Positions 44,994 through 53,252 of a stretch of DNA of 64,000 nt are shown piece by piece (the stretch's first letter is position 1; every line of letters starts with the position of its first letter). Source of the stretch: an uncultured bacterium (lineage in GTDB: Bacteria; Planctomycetota; Phycisphaerae; Phycisphaerales; UBA1924); contig CAILKP010000093.1 in the NCBI GenBank assembly GCA_903834785.1, positions 1 to 64,000 of the forward strand, read 5' to 3'. A model generated the notes under the pieces. The model saw only the letters and a list, made by a program, of their open reading frames with translations, was not told the origin of the DNA and did no database searches. The position numbers and the translations under genes are program-made.

Positions 44994-45914
44994 TTGCCAT
45001 TCGGCGACAACCGGCGAAAGTCGGGCTCCGGGAGTGTCGATGCACCGCGACATATGGAGCGGCATGGAAAGAAGCCTGTAGCACGCACGGTACGACTCAA
45101 ATCACCACCGGTGGATCCGACGATTGTCAGCGATCGGCTGGGTCAGCTTGCGCACGAAGTGAACAACCTTCTGGACGGCTCGATGCGGCAGGTCGGACTG
45201 GTGCTCCACCGCGTGGAAGCCGTGCAGGCACACGTGTCGGAACTGGACGATCTGGACCGGCGGCTGAAGTCCGTTCTAGTCTCCATGCAGCAGATGGGAC
45301 GGCTGGTGGAGCAGGCGGGCAACAACCGCGTGCCGATCGGCGGCGACATCGGCAACGCGTTGTCCGTCGATGAGGCAGTTGAGCACGCGTGCGCGATGTT
45401 CGAGCAGCGTGCCTCGGTTCACGGTATCTCCATTGCGCGTCAGGTGGAGCGAGACGCACGCGAGTTGCCCGCAGCCACGCTGCCCTGCGTGCTGCTCAAC
45501 GGCGTCAAGAACGCGATTGAAGCGATGACGAGGCGGCCGAACCCAGGGGTGATCACGCTCAGTGCAAGGGTCGGGCAGATGGCGGGTGTTCAGCGTCTGG
45601 TGCTGGAGATAGCCGACGAGGGCCCGGGCCTGCCGCTGCCGCTGCTGGGTAAGGACGTCTTCTCGCCAGGAGTCACGAGCAAAGCCAGCGGGCTGGGTAT
45701 CGGGCTGGGCATCGTCAAGCAGGCGGTCACGGAAGTCGGCGGGCAGATCGAACTGGTGCCGCAGGGTGGCGGCACGGGCATGGTGCTTCGTGCCATCGTG
45801 CCCGTTGACCGGCTCTACGCCAGGGGACTCGATTCAGTCGTCGGTGGCGGGCCTAAGGGACCGAAGGCCGATCCTGATCGGAGCGGCACGAGCGGGGGTG
45901 GATCGTGCGACTGA
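44994..45914 (+). CDS. Soluble histidine kinase without a sensor domain
   Basis: This 306-residue kinase has no membrane segment. It starts almost directly with a dimerization/phosphoacceptor helix (LGQLAHEVNNLLDG, His54), then a helical stretch of about 60 residues and a HATPase_c domain. The domain shows the N box LLNGVKNAIEAM, the G1 box DEGPG, F box FSPG and the G2 box GLGIGLGIV. The open frame starts at 44994, but the first about 40 residues are Arg/Lys/Pro-rich and a later start is possible. The stop overlaps the start of the NtrC-type activator gene, so kinase and response regulator form a two-component pair, resembling FlrB/FleS-type partners of flagellar regulators. Confidence 0.85.
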   Translation: MPFGDNRRKSGSGSVDAPRHMERHGKKPVARTVRLKSPPVDPTIVSDRLGQLAHEVNNLLDGSMRQVGLVLHRVEAVQAHVSELDDLDRRLKSVLVSMQQMGRLVEQAGNNRVPIGGDIGNALSVDEAVEHACAMFEQRASVHGISIARQVERDARELPAATLPCVLLNGVKNAIEAMTRRPNPGVITLSARVGQMAGVQRLVLEIADEGPGLPLPLLGKDVFSPGVTSKASGLGIGLGIVKQAVTEVGGQIELVPQGGGTGMVLRAIVPVDRLYARGLDSVVGGGPKGPKADPDRSGTSGGGSCD

Positions 45915-47473
45915 CACCCACGCGAAGTTCAGGTTCGACGCTCTCGCAGCCACCTCTCTCGCCGCACCCCGGGACCCGGGTGCTTGTCGTTGATGACGAT
46001 CCGATCATCAGTGAGTCGCTGGCGGAGTTCCTGCGGGAAGAGGGCTTTGAAGTTACAACGGCAGTCGGCGGCAAGGAGGCCATCGATGTGCTGCAGAAGG
46101 CTGAGACCGGTTCGGGAGCGACCGAGCCCCCGCGACCGTTCGCCGTCGTCGTGTCCGACGTGTCGATGCCGGAAGTGGGGGGCATGGACCTGCTGCGGCA
46201 CATCGCCAAGAACCACCCGGCGACAGTGGCCCTGCTGCTGACCGGGTATGGAACGATTGAATCCGCCGTTGAGGCGCTGCGTCACGGTGCGGTGGACTAT
46301 CTCACCAAGCCGGTTCTTGACAGTGAGCTGAAGGTGGCCTTGCAGCGTGCGCTGCGCCAGCAGATGCTGCTTGCGGAGAATCGTCAGCTCAAGGCCCAAC
46401 TCGAGACGCGATACGGCCTTGACAGCGTGATCGGCTCCGACGAGCGCATGCTGCGGACGTACGACCTGGTCGAGGCTGTTGCGCCGACGAAGACCACCGT
46501 GCTGATGTGTGGTGAGTCAGGAACCGGAAAGTCGCTGATCGCCCACGCGATCCATCTGCGCAGCCCGCGGAAGGACAAGCCTTTCGTCGAACTGGCCTGC
46601 GGTTCGATTCCCGAGACGCTGCTGGAAAGCGAACTTTTCGGCCACGTCAAGGGTTCGTTCACCGGCGCCCACGCCGACAAGATCGGCAAGTTCCTCGCAG
46701 CCAACGGCGGAACGTTGTTCCTCGACGAGATCAACTCCGCCCCGCCGGCGATGCAGCTCAAGCTGCTCCGCGTGCTGCAGGAACGCAAGTTCGAACCGGT
46801 AGGCTCGAACACGACCATCGAGGTGGACGTCCGGGTGATTCTGGCGACGAATCAGCCGCTGGAAGATCTGGTCGCCGCCGGCAAGTTCCGGCAGGATCTG
46901 TACTACCGCGTCAACGTTGTCAAGATTGACCTTCCGCCGCTGCGGGAACGCACGAGCGATGTGCCACACCTTGTCGACCACTTCCTGCGGCAGCACGCCG
47001 CCTCCGTTGGTCGTGCGATCAGTGGTGTTGATGCGCTGGCGATGGATGCGCTGCGGCGGTACAGCTTCCCTGGCAATGTCCGCGAACTCGGCAATATCAT
47101 CGAGCGGGCGGTCGTCCTGACGCGAACCGACACGATTCGCCTGGAGGATCTGCCGCCGCAGGTCACGGCCGGCTCAGGTGTGCTTGCAGCCACCATCGCG
47201 CCGATTGCAACGGGCCTGACCCTGCCTCATGCCGGTGCGACGGTTCCCTTGACCGGCCCGCTGAACGCTGCCTCGCATCCGTCCTCGCCGGCGGGTGGTG
47301 CCGATGCTGCGTCCCTGCAGGACGCGATGAAAGCTCCGGAGCGGCAGATCATCCTTCAGGCGATCCGCGCGTGCAACGGCAACAAGCTCAAGGCCGCGGA
47401 GATGCTGCAGATCAACCGGACCACGCTCTACAAGAAGATGAAAACGCTGGGGATCGACCCCAAGGCGGCGTGA
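45905..47473 (+). CDS. NtrC-family sigma-54-dependent response regulator
   Basis: The 522-residue protein starts at a GTG overlapping the kinase stop. A receiver domain follows (LVVDDDP, phosphorylated Asp85 in VVSDVSMPE, Thr in LLTGYG, Lys in TKPV). The AAA+ domain has Walker A GESGTGKS, the sigma-54 contact loop GSFTGAH, Walker B GGTLFLDEI and the arginine-finger region LYYRVNVVKIDLPPLRER. A Ser/Ala/Pro linker leads to a Fis-type helix-turn-helix (NKLKAAEMLQINRTTLYKKMKTLGI). It activates sigma-54 promoters on phosphorylation by the preceding kinase. Flagellar genes are plausible targets but nothing here proves it. Confidence 0.93.
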   Translation: MRLTPTRSSGSTLSQPPLSPHPGTRVLVVDDDPIISESLAEFLREEGFEVTTAVGGKEAIDVLQKAETGSGATEPPRPFAVVVSDVSMPEVGGMDLLRHIAKNHPATVALLLTGYGTIESAVEALRHGAVDYLTKPVLDSELKVALQRALRQQMLLAENRQLKAQLETRYGLDSVIGSDERMLRTYDLVEAVAPTKTTVLMCGESGTGKSLIAHAIHLRSPRKDKPFVELACGSIPETLLESELFGHVKGSFTGAHADKIGKFLAANGGTLFLDEINSAPPAMQLKLLRVLQERKFEPVGSNTTIEVDVRVILATNQPLEDLVAAGKFRQDLYYRVNVVKIDLPPLRERTSDVPHLVDHFLRQHAASVGRAISGVDALAMDALRRYSFPGNVRELGNIIERAVVLTRTDTIRLEDLPPQVTAGSGVLAATIAPIATGLTLPHAGATVPLTGPLNAASHPSSPAGGADAASLQDAMKAPERQIILQAIRACNGNKLKAAEMLQINRTTLYKKMKTLGIDPKAA

Positions 47474-47527
47474 GTCAGATATGCGTCTGCGTTGAAAACA
47501 GACGCTGAACTTGGCGAGAAGTGGGAC

Positions 47528-47947
47528 TCAGTTGGGAGTCGTCTGCAACTGGCCGAGTACGGCATCCATCAGATCGCGGCTGGCGCCGAGGTTGCCGCCC
47601 GGAAGATGCGCGACCTCGATGCGGGTGATCTCGGCGGTTCGAACCACGTAGACGCTGGCAGACCCGGAGCCCGTACCGCTGGGGGCGGTGCCAACAACGC
47701 GGCCGTCGCGTGCGGTCGCAGTCCGTTGTCCGATCGAGTATCCGGCACGGGTCAGGGCGTTCTCCGCCGCGGCAACGACCGCCAACACGGTGACCGATGG
47801 TTCAAGATTCACGCCGAGCAGCCCCAAGGACCAGTCGCCGCTGAGTGCCTGCGGTCCGACCGGCACTCGCTGGGTCTCGCACCCGGCGGTCAGAAGCGAA
47901 GCAGTGCAAAGAACGAGCGTTGCTGCGTGACGGAGCGTGCGTTTCAT
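47528..47947 (-). CDS. Small lipoprotein of unknown function
   Basis: This 139-residue protein has a short signal with lipobox LTAGC (Cys23). The mature part is a compact alpha/beta domain of about 110 residues with the pattern AAENALTRAGY and VYVVRTAEITRIEVAHLPGG. This resembles the small lipoprotein families sometimes annotated as DUF3568-like, but I cannot confirm it. Its ATG overlaps the stop of the NYN-domain gene by 4 nt, so translation is coupled to it. It converges with the NtrC-type gene. Confidence 0.6.
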   Translation of the reverse strand: MKRTLRHAATLVLCTASLLTAGCETQRVPVGPQALSGDWSLGLLGVNLEPSVTVLAVVAAAENALTRAGYSIGQRTATARDGRVVGTAPSGTGSGSASVYVVRTAEITRIEVAHLPGGNLGASRDLMDAVLGQLQTTPN

Positions 47948-48996
47948 GGTTGCCGGTGTTGCTGGTTGCGGTCGGGCGTGGGGGGCGATGCGAGCAGTCG
48001 CTCCATGTCCAGATCGGCCATTGACAGCTCGCCGCTGAAGTGTTTCAGCAGGCTCAGCAGTTCCTCATCGGCTGCGGCCGGGGGACGTGCGGGCGGGGTG
48101 TGCACCGTGTCACTGGTCCCGCCTGCCGCAGCGAAGACCTGTTCAGCACCCGGTACGGTTTTGGCCCGGCGGGACTTCTGGCTGCCGCTGGGCTGTCGCG
48201 GCGGAGCGGCTGGCCCTGTGCGTGACGCGATGAGCGGAACAAGCTCCGGCCTCGCGGCGGCAAGGAGCCTCTCCGCCTGGCGTGAGCGGCTGATGATGGC
48301 GGTGACTTGGCGATCAAGGTCATCATCAACCGGGCGTTCCAGCGTGCCTGGTATGGCTGCCTCAACGCCCGGCGGCCGTCCACTTGCCTCCGTGGTTGTT
48401 TCAAACCCAAGTGCGCGGCTCCAGAGACGCACAAGATTCGACTCCAGCGGTACCAGTTCCCGTGGTGAGGGGGCCGCTGGCCGGGCATTCCCTGCGTGGT
48501 GATGATCCTCGGCGAGTTGGTGCAGGAACTTCTCGGCAGACATCATGCCGAAACGCCGCCGCTTCGCGGCGGCTTGCACCCGACGGTCCGAACTGATCAC
48601 CATGGGACGCTGAGTCCGATGTGCCTTGCCCACCAGATCTTCGATGATCGCGTCCGCTTCGGCCTGGCCGGAATAGAGAATCTCGATTGAGCGGCCATGA
48701 TTGACAGACAGTGCCTGCCCGTGCGAGCCGGTGCGGCCGTGGGCGAGTACAAGGCTGCCGGTTCCGGGCCCGGCCTGGCCACTGTGTTGGCGTGAGGACG
48801 GAAGGCCGTCGCAAACCAACATGATCCGACGTCCGGCGTAACGCCCTTGGCCAATCAGCCGGATCAGCCCGTCGAGGTCCAGTCCGGCGATGTCGCGTGG
48901 AAGGATGCCCGTCGTGTGCAGCACGTTGTACGCATCAATGACGAGCACGTGGGGAGCGTACGGACAGGTCTGGAAGGCCGCCGCATGGATGAGCAT
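47944..48996 (-). CDS. NYN-domain RNase (YacP-like) with long C-terminal region
   Basis: The N-terminal 165 residues form a PIN-like NYN domain: VLVIDAYNVLH with the first catalytic Asp, the acidic SGQAEADAIIEDLV segment, and VISSDRRVQAAAKRRRF with the last Asp. YacP/Rae1-type NYN RNases cleave mRNA or rRNA on ribosomes. Rae1 itself is about 170 residues, so the extra 185 residues here are unusual; they are Ala/Pro/Arg/Ser-rich with an acidic helix near the end. The ATG lies in a low-GC region and has no obvious ribosome site, and an in-frame GTG near the start of the domain is an alternative. The lipoprotein gene overlaps its end. Confidence 0.75.
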   Translation of the reverse strand: MLIHAAAFQTCPYAPHVLVIDAYNVLHTTGILPRDIAGLDLDGLIRLIGQGRYAGRRIMLVCDGLPSSRQHSGQAGPGTGSLVLAHGRTGSHGQALSVNHGRSIEILYSGQAEADAIIEDLVGKAHRTQRPMVISSDRRVQAAAKRRRFGMMSAEKFLHQLAEDHHHAGNARPAAPSPRELVPLESNLVRLWSRALGFETTTEASGRPPGVEAAIPGTLERPVDDDLDRQVTAIISRSRQAERLLAAARPELVPLIASRTGPAAPPRQPSGSQKSRRAKTVPGAEQVFAAAGGTSDTVHTPPARPPAAADEELLSLLKHFSGELSMADLDMERLLASPPTPDRNQQHRQP

Positions 48997-49062
48997 TGTG
49001 AATGCATATGCTTATTTGTATGTATATCCGCAGAAACATCAACATACTCGACCAGTTGGCAC

Positions 49063-49091
49063 TTGATCGGGGGCACCGAGCGTGATTTACT
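49063..49091 (+). promoter_or_regulatory. Candidate sigma-70 promoter of rpsU
   Basis: TTGATC (49063-49068) and TTTACT (49086-49091) are separated by 17 nt. The sequence upstream (48997-49050) is low in G+C, as expected of a strong promoter. The predicted leader of about 100 nt contains the hairpin listed next. Confidence 0.45.
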
Positions 49092-49111
49092 AGCCCCCTA
49101 GCAAAAAGATA

Positions 49112-49139
49112 CCAGCGGTCCACCTGTGGACCGGTCTGG
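49112..49139 (+). promoter_or_regulatory. Leader hairpin of rpsU
   Basis: CGGTCCA / TGGACCG form a 7-bp stem with loop CCTG; CCAG / CTGG extend it below a 2-nt GT bulge. It lies between the candidate promoter and the ribosome site AAGGA, about 57 nt before the start codon. It could be a site for autogenous control, but no known S21 leader motif is matched. Confidence 0.45.
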
Positions 49140-49196
49140 CGTTGCATCGACCCCGTTCACTGGACTTCGAGCCCGTAAGAAAGGATTGATTCGACC

Positions 49197-49517
49197 ATGG
49201 CCATTCGCGTGAAGGCCCGCAGCGGCGAGACAACTGACCAACTGATGCGCCGGTTCAAGAAACTGTGCGAGAAGGAAGGTCTGACCAAGGACATCAAGCG
49301 CAAGGAATACTACGAGAAGCCTTCCGAGCGAGTTCGTCGCAACGTCCGTAAGGCGATCGGTCGCCGCATCCGTGAGCGGATGGAAGCGCTGGGCGAGAAA
49401 CCCGAGGGCGCGCCTGGCATGATGGGCAAGCGTGGTCCCGGTGGTCCGGGCGGCCGTGGCGGCCCGGGTGGCGGTCGTGGTCCGGGTGGCGGCATGGGCC
49501 GCGGCGGTCCGCGCTAA
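49197..49517 (+). CDS. rpsU: Ribosomal protein bS21 with Gly/Arg-rich tail
   Basis: bS21 binds the 30S platform near the anti-Shine-Dalgarno region. Residues 1-65 match the family: AIRVKARSGETTDQLMRRFKK, then KDIKRKEYYEKPSERVRR. Normal bS21 has about 60-70 residues, whereas this has 106. The last about 40 residues are GEKPEGAPGMMGKR followed by repeats of GPGG, GRGG and GGGRG, resembling eukaryotic RGG boxes. AAAGGA lies about 9 nt before the ATG. A terminator follows 17 nt after the stop, so it is a single-gene transcript. It is not coupled to dnaG or rpoD as in enterobacteria. Confidence 0.95.
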   Translation: MAIRVKARSGETTDQLMRRFKKLCEKEGLTKDIKRKEYYEKPSERVRRNVRKAIGRRIRERMEALGEKPEGAPGMMGKRGPGGPGGRGGPGGGRGPGGGMGRGGPR

Positions 49518-49534
49518 AGCAGCAGAATGTGGTC

Positions 49535-49562
49535 AACCCGCGGGCGATGATGCCCGCGGGTT
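49535..49562 (+). terminator. Intrinsic terminator after rpsU
   Basis: AACCCGCGGGC / GCCCGCGGGTT form an 11-bp stem around the 6-nt loop GATGAT, followed by GTTCTTTATG. It lies 17 nt after the rpsU stop codon. Confidence 0.9.
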
Positions 49563-49641
49563 GTTCTTTATGGACTAGCCGGGCACCCGGATCTGGGGTT
49601 TACCCGGGACGGCTCGCGGCAATCTCAACGCCGATCGAATC

Positions 49642-49669
49642 TGGACAAGGGGCGGCAGTCGGGTAGACT
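49642..49669 (+). promoter_or_regulatory. Candidate sigma-70 promoter of the pyrophosphatase gene
   Basis: TGGACA (49642-49647) and TAGACT (49664-49669) are 16 nt apart. The start of transcription would be near 49676, upstream of the leader hairpin at 49700-49723. Confidence 0.4.
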
Positions 49670-49699
49670 CTCTCACCGGCCAGTCGTCCGGTAACACCG

Positions 49700-49723
49700 A
49701 CGCTTTTCAAGGACTGAAAGCGT
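49700..49723 (+). promoter_or_regulatory. Leader hairpin with U-tract before the pyrophosphatase gene
   Basis: ACGCTTT / AAAGCGT pair over 7 bp, and the loop side can pair further (CA / TG past a bulged T). TTTCTGTTTT follows at once. The shape is that of a rho-independent terminator inside the leader, ending about 26 nt before the start codon, and could act as an attenuator. Confidence 0.45.
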
Positions 49724-49748
49724 TTTCTGTTTTCCAGGAGCACTTCTC

Positions 49749-52631
49749 GTGATGACTCGTGACACGTGCCCCGTGACCGTCAGCCGCCACGCAGCGGCAA
49801 CAGGTCTGGCCCGAGCTTTGGCTCGATTCGGCAACCTTTCCAGTCTGACCTCCCGAACCTCGGGACGTCTGCTGGCCCTCTTCATCGCGCTCGTTCTGCT
49901 GACGGCATCGACGCCGGCCTTCGCATCCGCCGCTGGCGGTGACGGTCCGGTGTTCCAGCGGCCCGGTGGCGAGGCGAACTTGATCATTCCAGACCTGAAC
50001 AAGGTCAAGTTCTTCGGCGGAGTGGGCGGCCATGACCTGCTGCTGGTCGGCTTCTTGGTCTCGCTGGCGGGGCTTGGCTTCGGAGCCGTGATTTACCTGC
50101 AGCTCAAGAAGCTGCCGGTGCACAACAGCATGCTCGAAGTCTCCGAGCTGATCTACACGACCTGCAAGGCGTACATGATCCAGCAGGGCAAGTTCCTGGC
50201 CAAGCTGTTCATCTTCATCGGTGCCATCGCCGCGATCTACTTCGGCGTCTTCGCGCCGACGACCAGCATCGACGCGGCCACCGGAGAGTTCAAGAGCGGG
50301 TTTAGTGTCGGACGGGTGGGCCTGATCCTGGCGTTCGCCATCGTCGGCGTGCTCGGTTCGTATCTGGTTGCCTGGTATGGCATCCGCGTGAACACGTTTG
50401 CCAACAGCCGCACCGCCTTTGCTTCGCTCAAGGGCAAGCCGTTCCCCTGCTACGCGATTCCGCTCAAGGCCGGCATGTCGATCGGCATGATGCTCATCTC
50501 TGTCGAGCTGTTCATCATGCTGGCGATTCTGCTGCTCCTGCCCAGCGATGTGGCCGGCGCGTGCCTCATCGGCTTTGCAATCGGCGAGTCGCTGGGTGCC
50601 GCGGCCCTGCGTATTGCCGGTGGTATCTTCACGAAGATCGCTGACATCGGGTCCGACCTGATGAAGATCGTCTTTAAGATCAAGGAAGACGATGCCCGCA
50701 ACCCGGGCGTGATCGCCGATTGTGTGGGCGATAACGCCGGTGACTCGGTCGGTCCGTCGGCCGACGGCTTTGAGACCTACGGCGTGACGGGCGTGGCCCT
50801 GATCGTCTTTACAATGATTGCGGTGACCCCGAGCATCTTTGCTCCCAAGACTGTGGACCTGGGTGCCGGCCGTACCGAGAACTTCGCATACGCGGCCAGC
50901 GTGGTGGATATCGCCGCGACGCCGGAGTATCAGCAGGCTCTGGTCAAGAAGATCGAGCTTTCCAAGGACGCTGAGACCAAGGCCAAGCTCGTCAAGATTC
51001 AGAGCGACGTCAAGGATTCGGGCCTCGTCGCCGCCGCCAAGAAGGTCGTGGAGCCCGCCCAGTCGCGTGCCGCCACCATTCAGATCAAGATCCTCGTCTG
51101 GCTTTTCGTGATGCGCATCCTGATGGTGCTGGCTTCCGCCGGCAGCTATCTGATCAACGAAGCCATCGCCAAGACCAACTACGGCCACGCGCTGAAGATG
51201 AACTTCGAGCACCCGCTGACGGTGCTGGTGGTTCTGACCTCTGCGGTGTCCATCGCACTGACCTATCTGGCCAGCTACTTCATGCTGGGTGGTTCTGCCG
51301 CTTCGGAGTACGGGCTGAACACCAACTTCTGGTGGATGCTCGCGACGATCATCTCCTGCGGTACTGCCGCCGGCGCGATCATCCCCGAACTGGTCAAGGC
51401 CTTCACCAGCGTCAACAGCCGCCACGTCCGCGAGGTCGTCAAGAGCTCCGAGCAGGGCGGTGCATCGCTGAATATTCTCTCTGGTCTGGTCGCCGGTAAC
51501 TTCTCGGCGTACTGGCTGGGCATGGCCATCATCCTGCTCATGGGTGTGGCGTACATGATCAGCACGCTGGGTCTGGGTGACATCATGCTCGCCCCGGCGG
51601 TGTTCTCCTTTGGCCTGGTTGCCTTCGGCTTCCTGTCCATGGGCCCTGTCACCATCGCCGTGGACAGCTACGGCCCTGTGACTGATAACGCCCAGAGCGT
51701 TTACGAGCTCTCGATGATCGAGACGCTGCCCAACATCGGCGGTGAGATCCAGCGCGACTTTGGCTTTGCCCCCGACTTTGAGAAGGGCAAGGAGTTCCTC
51801 GAGGAGAACGACGGCGCTGGCAACACCTTCAAGGCCACGGCCAAGCCGGTGCTGATCGGTACCGCCGTTGTCGGTGCGACCACCATGATCTTCTCGATCA
51901 TCGTGGTGCTTACCAACGGTCTGCAGCCCGAGCTTGTCACCAAGCTCTCCCTGCTGCACGCCCCGTTCCTGCTCGGTCTGGTCACCGGCGGCGCGGTGAT
52001 CTACTGGTTCACCGGTGCTTCCATGCAGGCCGTGACCACCGGTGCGTACCGCGCCGTGGAGTTCATCAAGGCCAACATCAAGCTCGACGGCGCCACCAAG
52101 GCCAGCGTCGAGGATTCCAAGAAGGTCGTGACGATCTGCACGGAATATGCTCAGAAGGGCATGTTCAACATCTTCCTGGGCGTGTTCTTCGCCACACTCG
52201 CCTTCGCCTTCATTGAGCCGTTCTTCTTCGTCGGCTATCTCATCGCCATCGCGCTCTTCGGTCTCTACCAGGCCATGTTCATGGCCAACGCCGGCGGTGC
52301 GTGGGACAACGCCAAGAAGATCGTCGAGACCGACCCTGAGTTCAAGGGCACCGGTCGCGGCAAGGGCAGCGACCTGCACGCGGCGTGCGTCGTCGGTGAC
52401 ACCGTCGGCGACCCGTTCAAGGACACCAGTTCCGTGGCCCTGAACCCCGTGATCAAGTTCACCACGCTCTTCGGCCTGCTGGCCGTAGAACTGGCGATCC
52501 ATGTCAAGGAGCCCGGGTTTGTTCACACCCCGCTGACCATCGCGCTGTCAGTGGCGTTCTTCCTGGCCTCGGCCTTCTTCGTCTACCGGTCCTTCTACGA
52601 CATGCAGATCGATTCCCGCCGCACGACCTGA
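49749..52631 (+). CDS. hppA: Membrane-bound cation-translocating pyrophosphatase
   Basis: The 960-residue enzyme hydrolyses pyrophosphate and pumps H+ (or Na+). A GTG at 49749 follows AGGAG by 8 nt; an ATG comes next. Residues 1-60 form an extra N-terminal segment with a signal-like helix. About 16 membrane helices follow. Catalytic blocks are DIGSDLMKIVFKIKEDDARNPGVIAD, CVGDNAGDSVGPSADGFETY and CVVGDTVGDPFKDTS; the second departs from the usual DNVGDCAGMAADLFET. GNTFKAT carries Lys at the position that gives K+-independence. It is longer than the typical about 700-residue H+-PPase, with an added loop near residues 370-440. Confidence 0.95.
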   Translation: MMTRDTCPVTVSRHAAATGLARALARFGNLSSLTSRTSGRLLALFIALVLLTASTPAFASAAGGDGPVFQRPGGEANLIIPDLNKVKFFGGVGGHDLLLVGFLVSLAGLGFGAVIYLQLKKLPVHNSMLEVSELIYTTCKAYMIQQGKFLAKLFIFIGAIAAIYFGVFAPTTSIDAATGEFKSGFSVGRVGLILAFAIVGVLGSYLVAWYGIRVNTFANSRTAFASLKGKPFPCYAIPLKAGMSIGMMLISVELFIMLAILLLLPSDVAGACLIGFAIGESLGAAALRIAGGIFTKIADIGSDLMKIVFKIKEDDARNPGVIADCVGDNAGDSVGPSADGFETYGVTGVALIVFTMIAVTPSIFAPKTVDLGAGRTENFAYAASVVDIAATPEYQQALVKKIELSKDAETKAKLVKIQSDVKDSGLVAAAKKVVEPAQSRAATIQIKILVWLFVMRILMVLASAGSYLINEAIAKTNYGHALKMNFEHPLTVLVVLTSAVSIALTYLASYFMLGGSAASEYGLNTNFWWMLATIISCGTAAGAIIPELVKAFTSVNSRHVREVVKSSEQGGASLNILSGLVAGNFSAYWLGMAIILLMGVAYMISTLGLGDIMLAPAVFSFGLVAFGFLSMGPVTIAVDSYGPVTDNAQSVYELSMIETLPNIGGEIQRDFGFAPDFEKGKEFLEENDGAGNTFKATAKPVLIGTAVVGATTMIFSIIVVLTNGLQPELVTKLSLLHAPFLLGLVTGGAVIYWFTGASMQAVTTGAYRAVEFIKANIKLDGATKASVEDSKKVVTICTEYAQKGMFNIFLGVFFATLAFAFIEPFFFVGYLIAIALFGLYQAMFMANAGGAWDNAKKIVETDPEFKGTGRGKGSDLHAACVVGDTVGDPFKDTSSVALNPVIKFTTLFGLLAVELAIHVKEPGFVHTPLTIALSVAFFLASAFFVYRSFYDMQIDSRRTT

Positions 52632-52660
52632 GGCGGTCGATCTTCCGGATTGATTCAAAG

Positions 52661-52694
52661 AAGGGCCCGATCCGTGATTGCGGATCGGGCCCTT
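52661..52694 (+). terminator. Intrinsic terminator after the pyrophosphatase gene
   Basis: AAGGGCCCGATCCG / CGGATCGGGCCCTT pair over 14 bp with the 6-nt loop TGATTG, followed by TGTATT. On the minus strand the A-rich left side gives a short U-tract, so it may also serve the convergent DinB-like gene. Confidence 0.88.
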
Positions 52695-52730
52695 TGTATT
52701 GAGGCTCAAGCTGATTTGAGAACCGCTGCC

Positions 52731-53252
52731 TTATGCCGGCGGCAGGCCCATCGCACGGCGCCAGGTGCTGACCTGGCCCGAGTGCATCGCCACGTGGTTG
52801 TTGAGCATGAACAGTGCCAGTTCGCCCAGCGTCGCGAAGTGCTTGCGGGCGTTTTCATCGGGCGTCGGCTTGTCCAGATCGGCTTCCGAGGCCTTGGAAA
52901 CCGCGGCAATGAACGCATCGGTGGACTTGTTGTACAGGTCCATGATCTGGCTCATCTGCGGATAGATGTTGCCGGCGGGATCGTCCATACAGACCGAGCC
53001 GTTCTTGTAGAGGTTCTCATAGCTCGCAGGCATGGTGTACGCCGTCTTGACACCGAACATACCCACAAACATGGTGTTGTAGAACGCCAGGTGGCCGTAG
53101 ACCCAGGCCGGATGGTTGCATTTGATCACTTCCCCGCCCATTCCCCAGCGCGGCAGACGGGCGAAGTTGTGTTCGCCCAGGTCCTTCGTAAGCCGCTCCG
53201 TGTACGTTTTCATGCGGGTTGCGCCCGCGGTGATGATCCCAGACATTGACAT
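52731..53252 (-). CDS. DinB-like four-helix protein
   Basis: The 173-residue protein is helical with conserved histidines where DinB/YfiT metalloproteins place their metal ligands: NHPAWVYGHLAFYN near residue 45 and MLNNHVAMHSGQVSTWRRAMG at the end. The family binds a divalent metal with three His and includes thiol transferases for bacillithiol or mycothiol; function of this one is unknown. The start was chosen at the ATG with GGAG seven nt upstream. It lies alone, convergent with the pyrophosphatase gene and divergent from the iron-binding-protein gene. Confidence 0.75.
   Translation of the reverse strand: MSMSGIITAGATRMKTYTERLTKDLGEHNFARLPRWGMGGEVIKCNHPAWVYGHLAFYNTMFVGMFGVKTAYTMPASYENLYKNGSVCMDDPAGNIYPQMSQIMDLYNKSTDAFIAAVSKASEADLDKPTPDENARKHFATLGELALFMLNNHVAMHSGQVSTWRRAMGLPPA

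Noticed and set aside
49707-52526. 939-codon open frame antisense to the pyrophosphatase gene
   Set aside because: Its composition (His, Asp, Gly, Arg, Gln-rich without domains) is that of a shadow of a high-GC gene, and the sense protein has full catalytic motifs.
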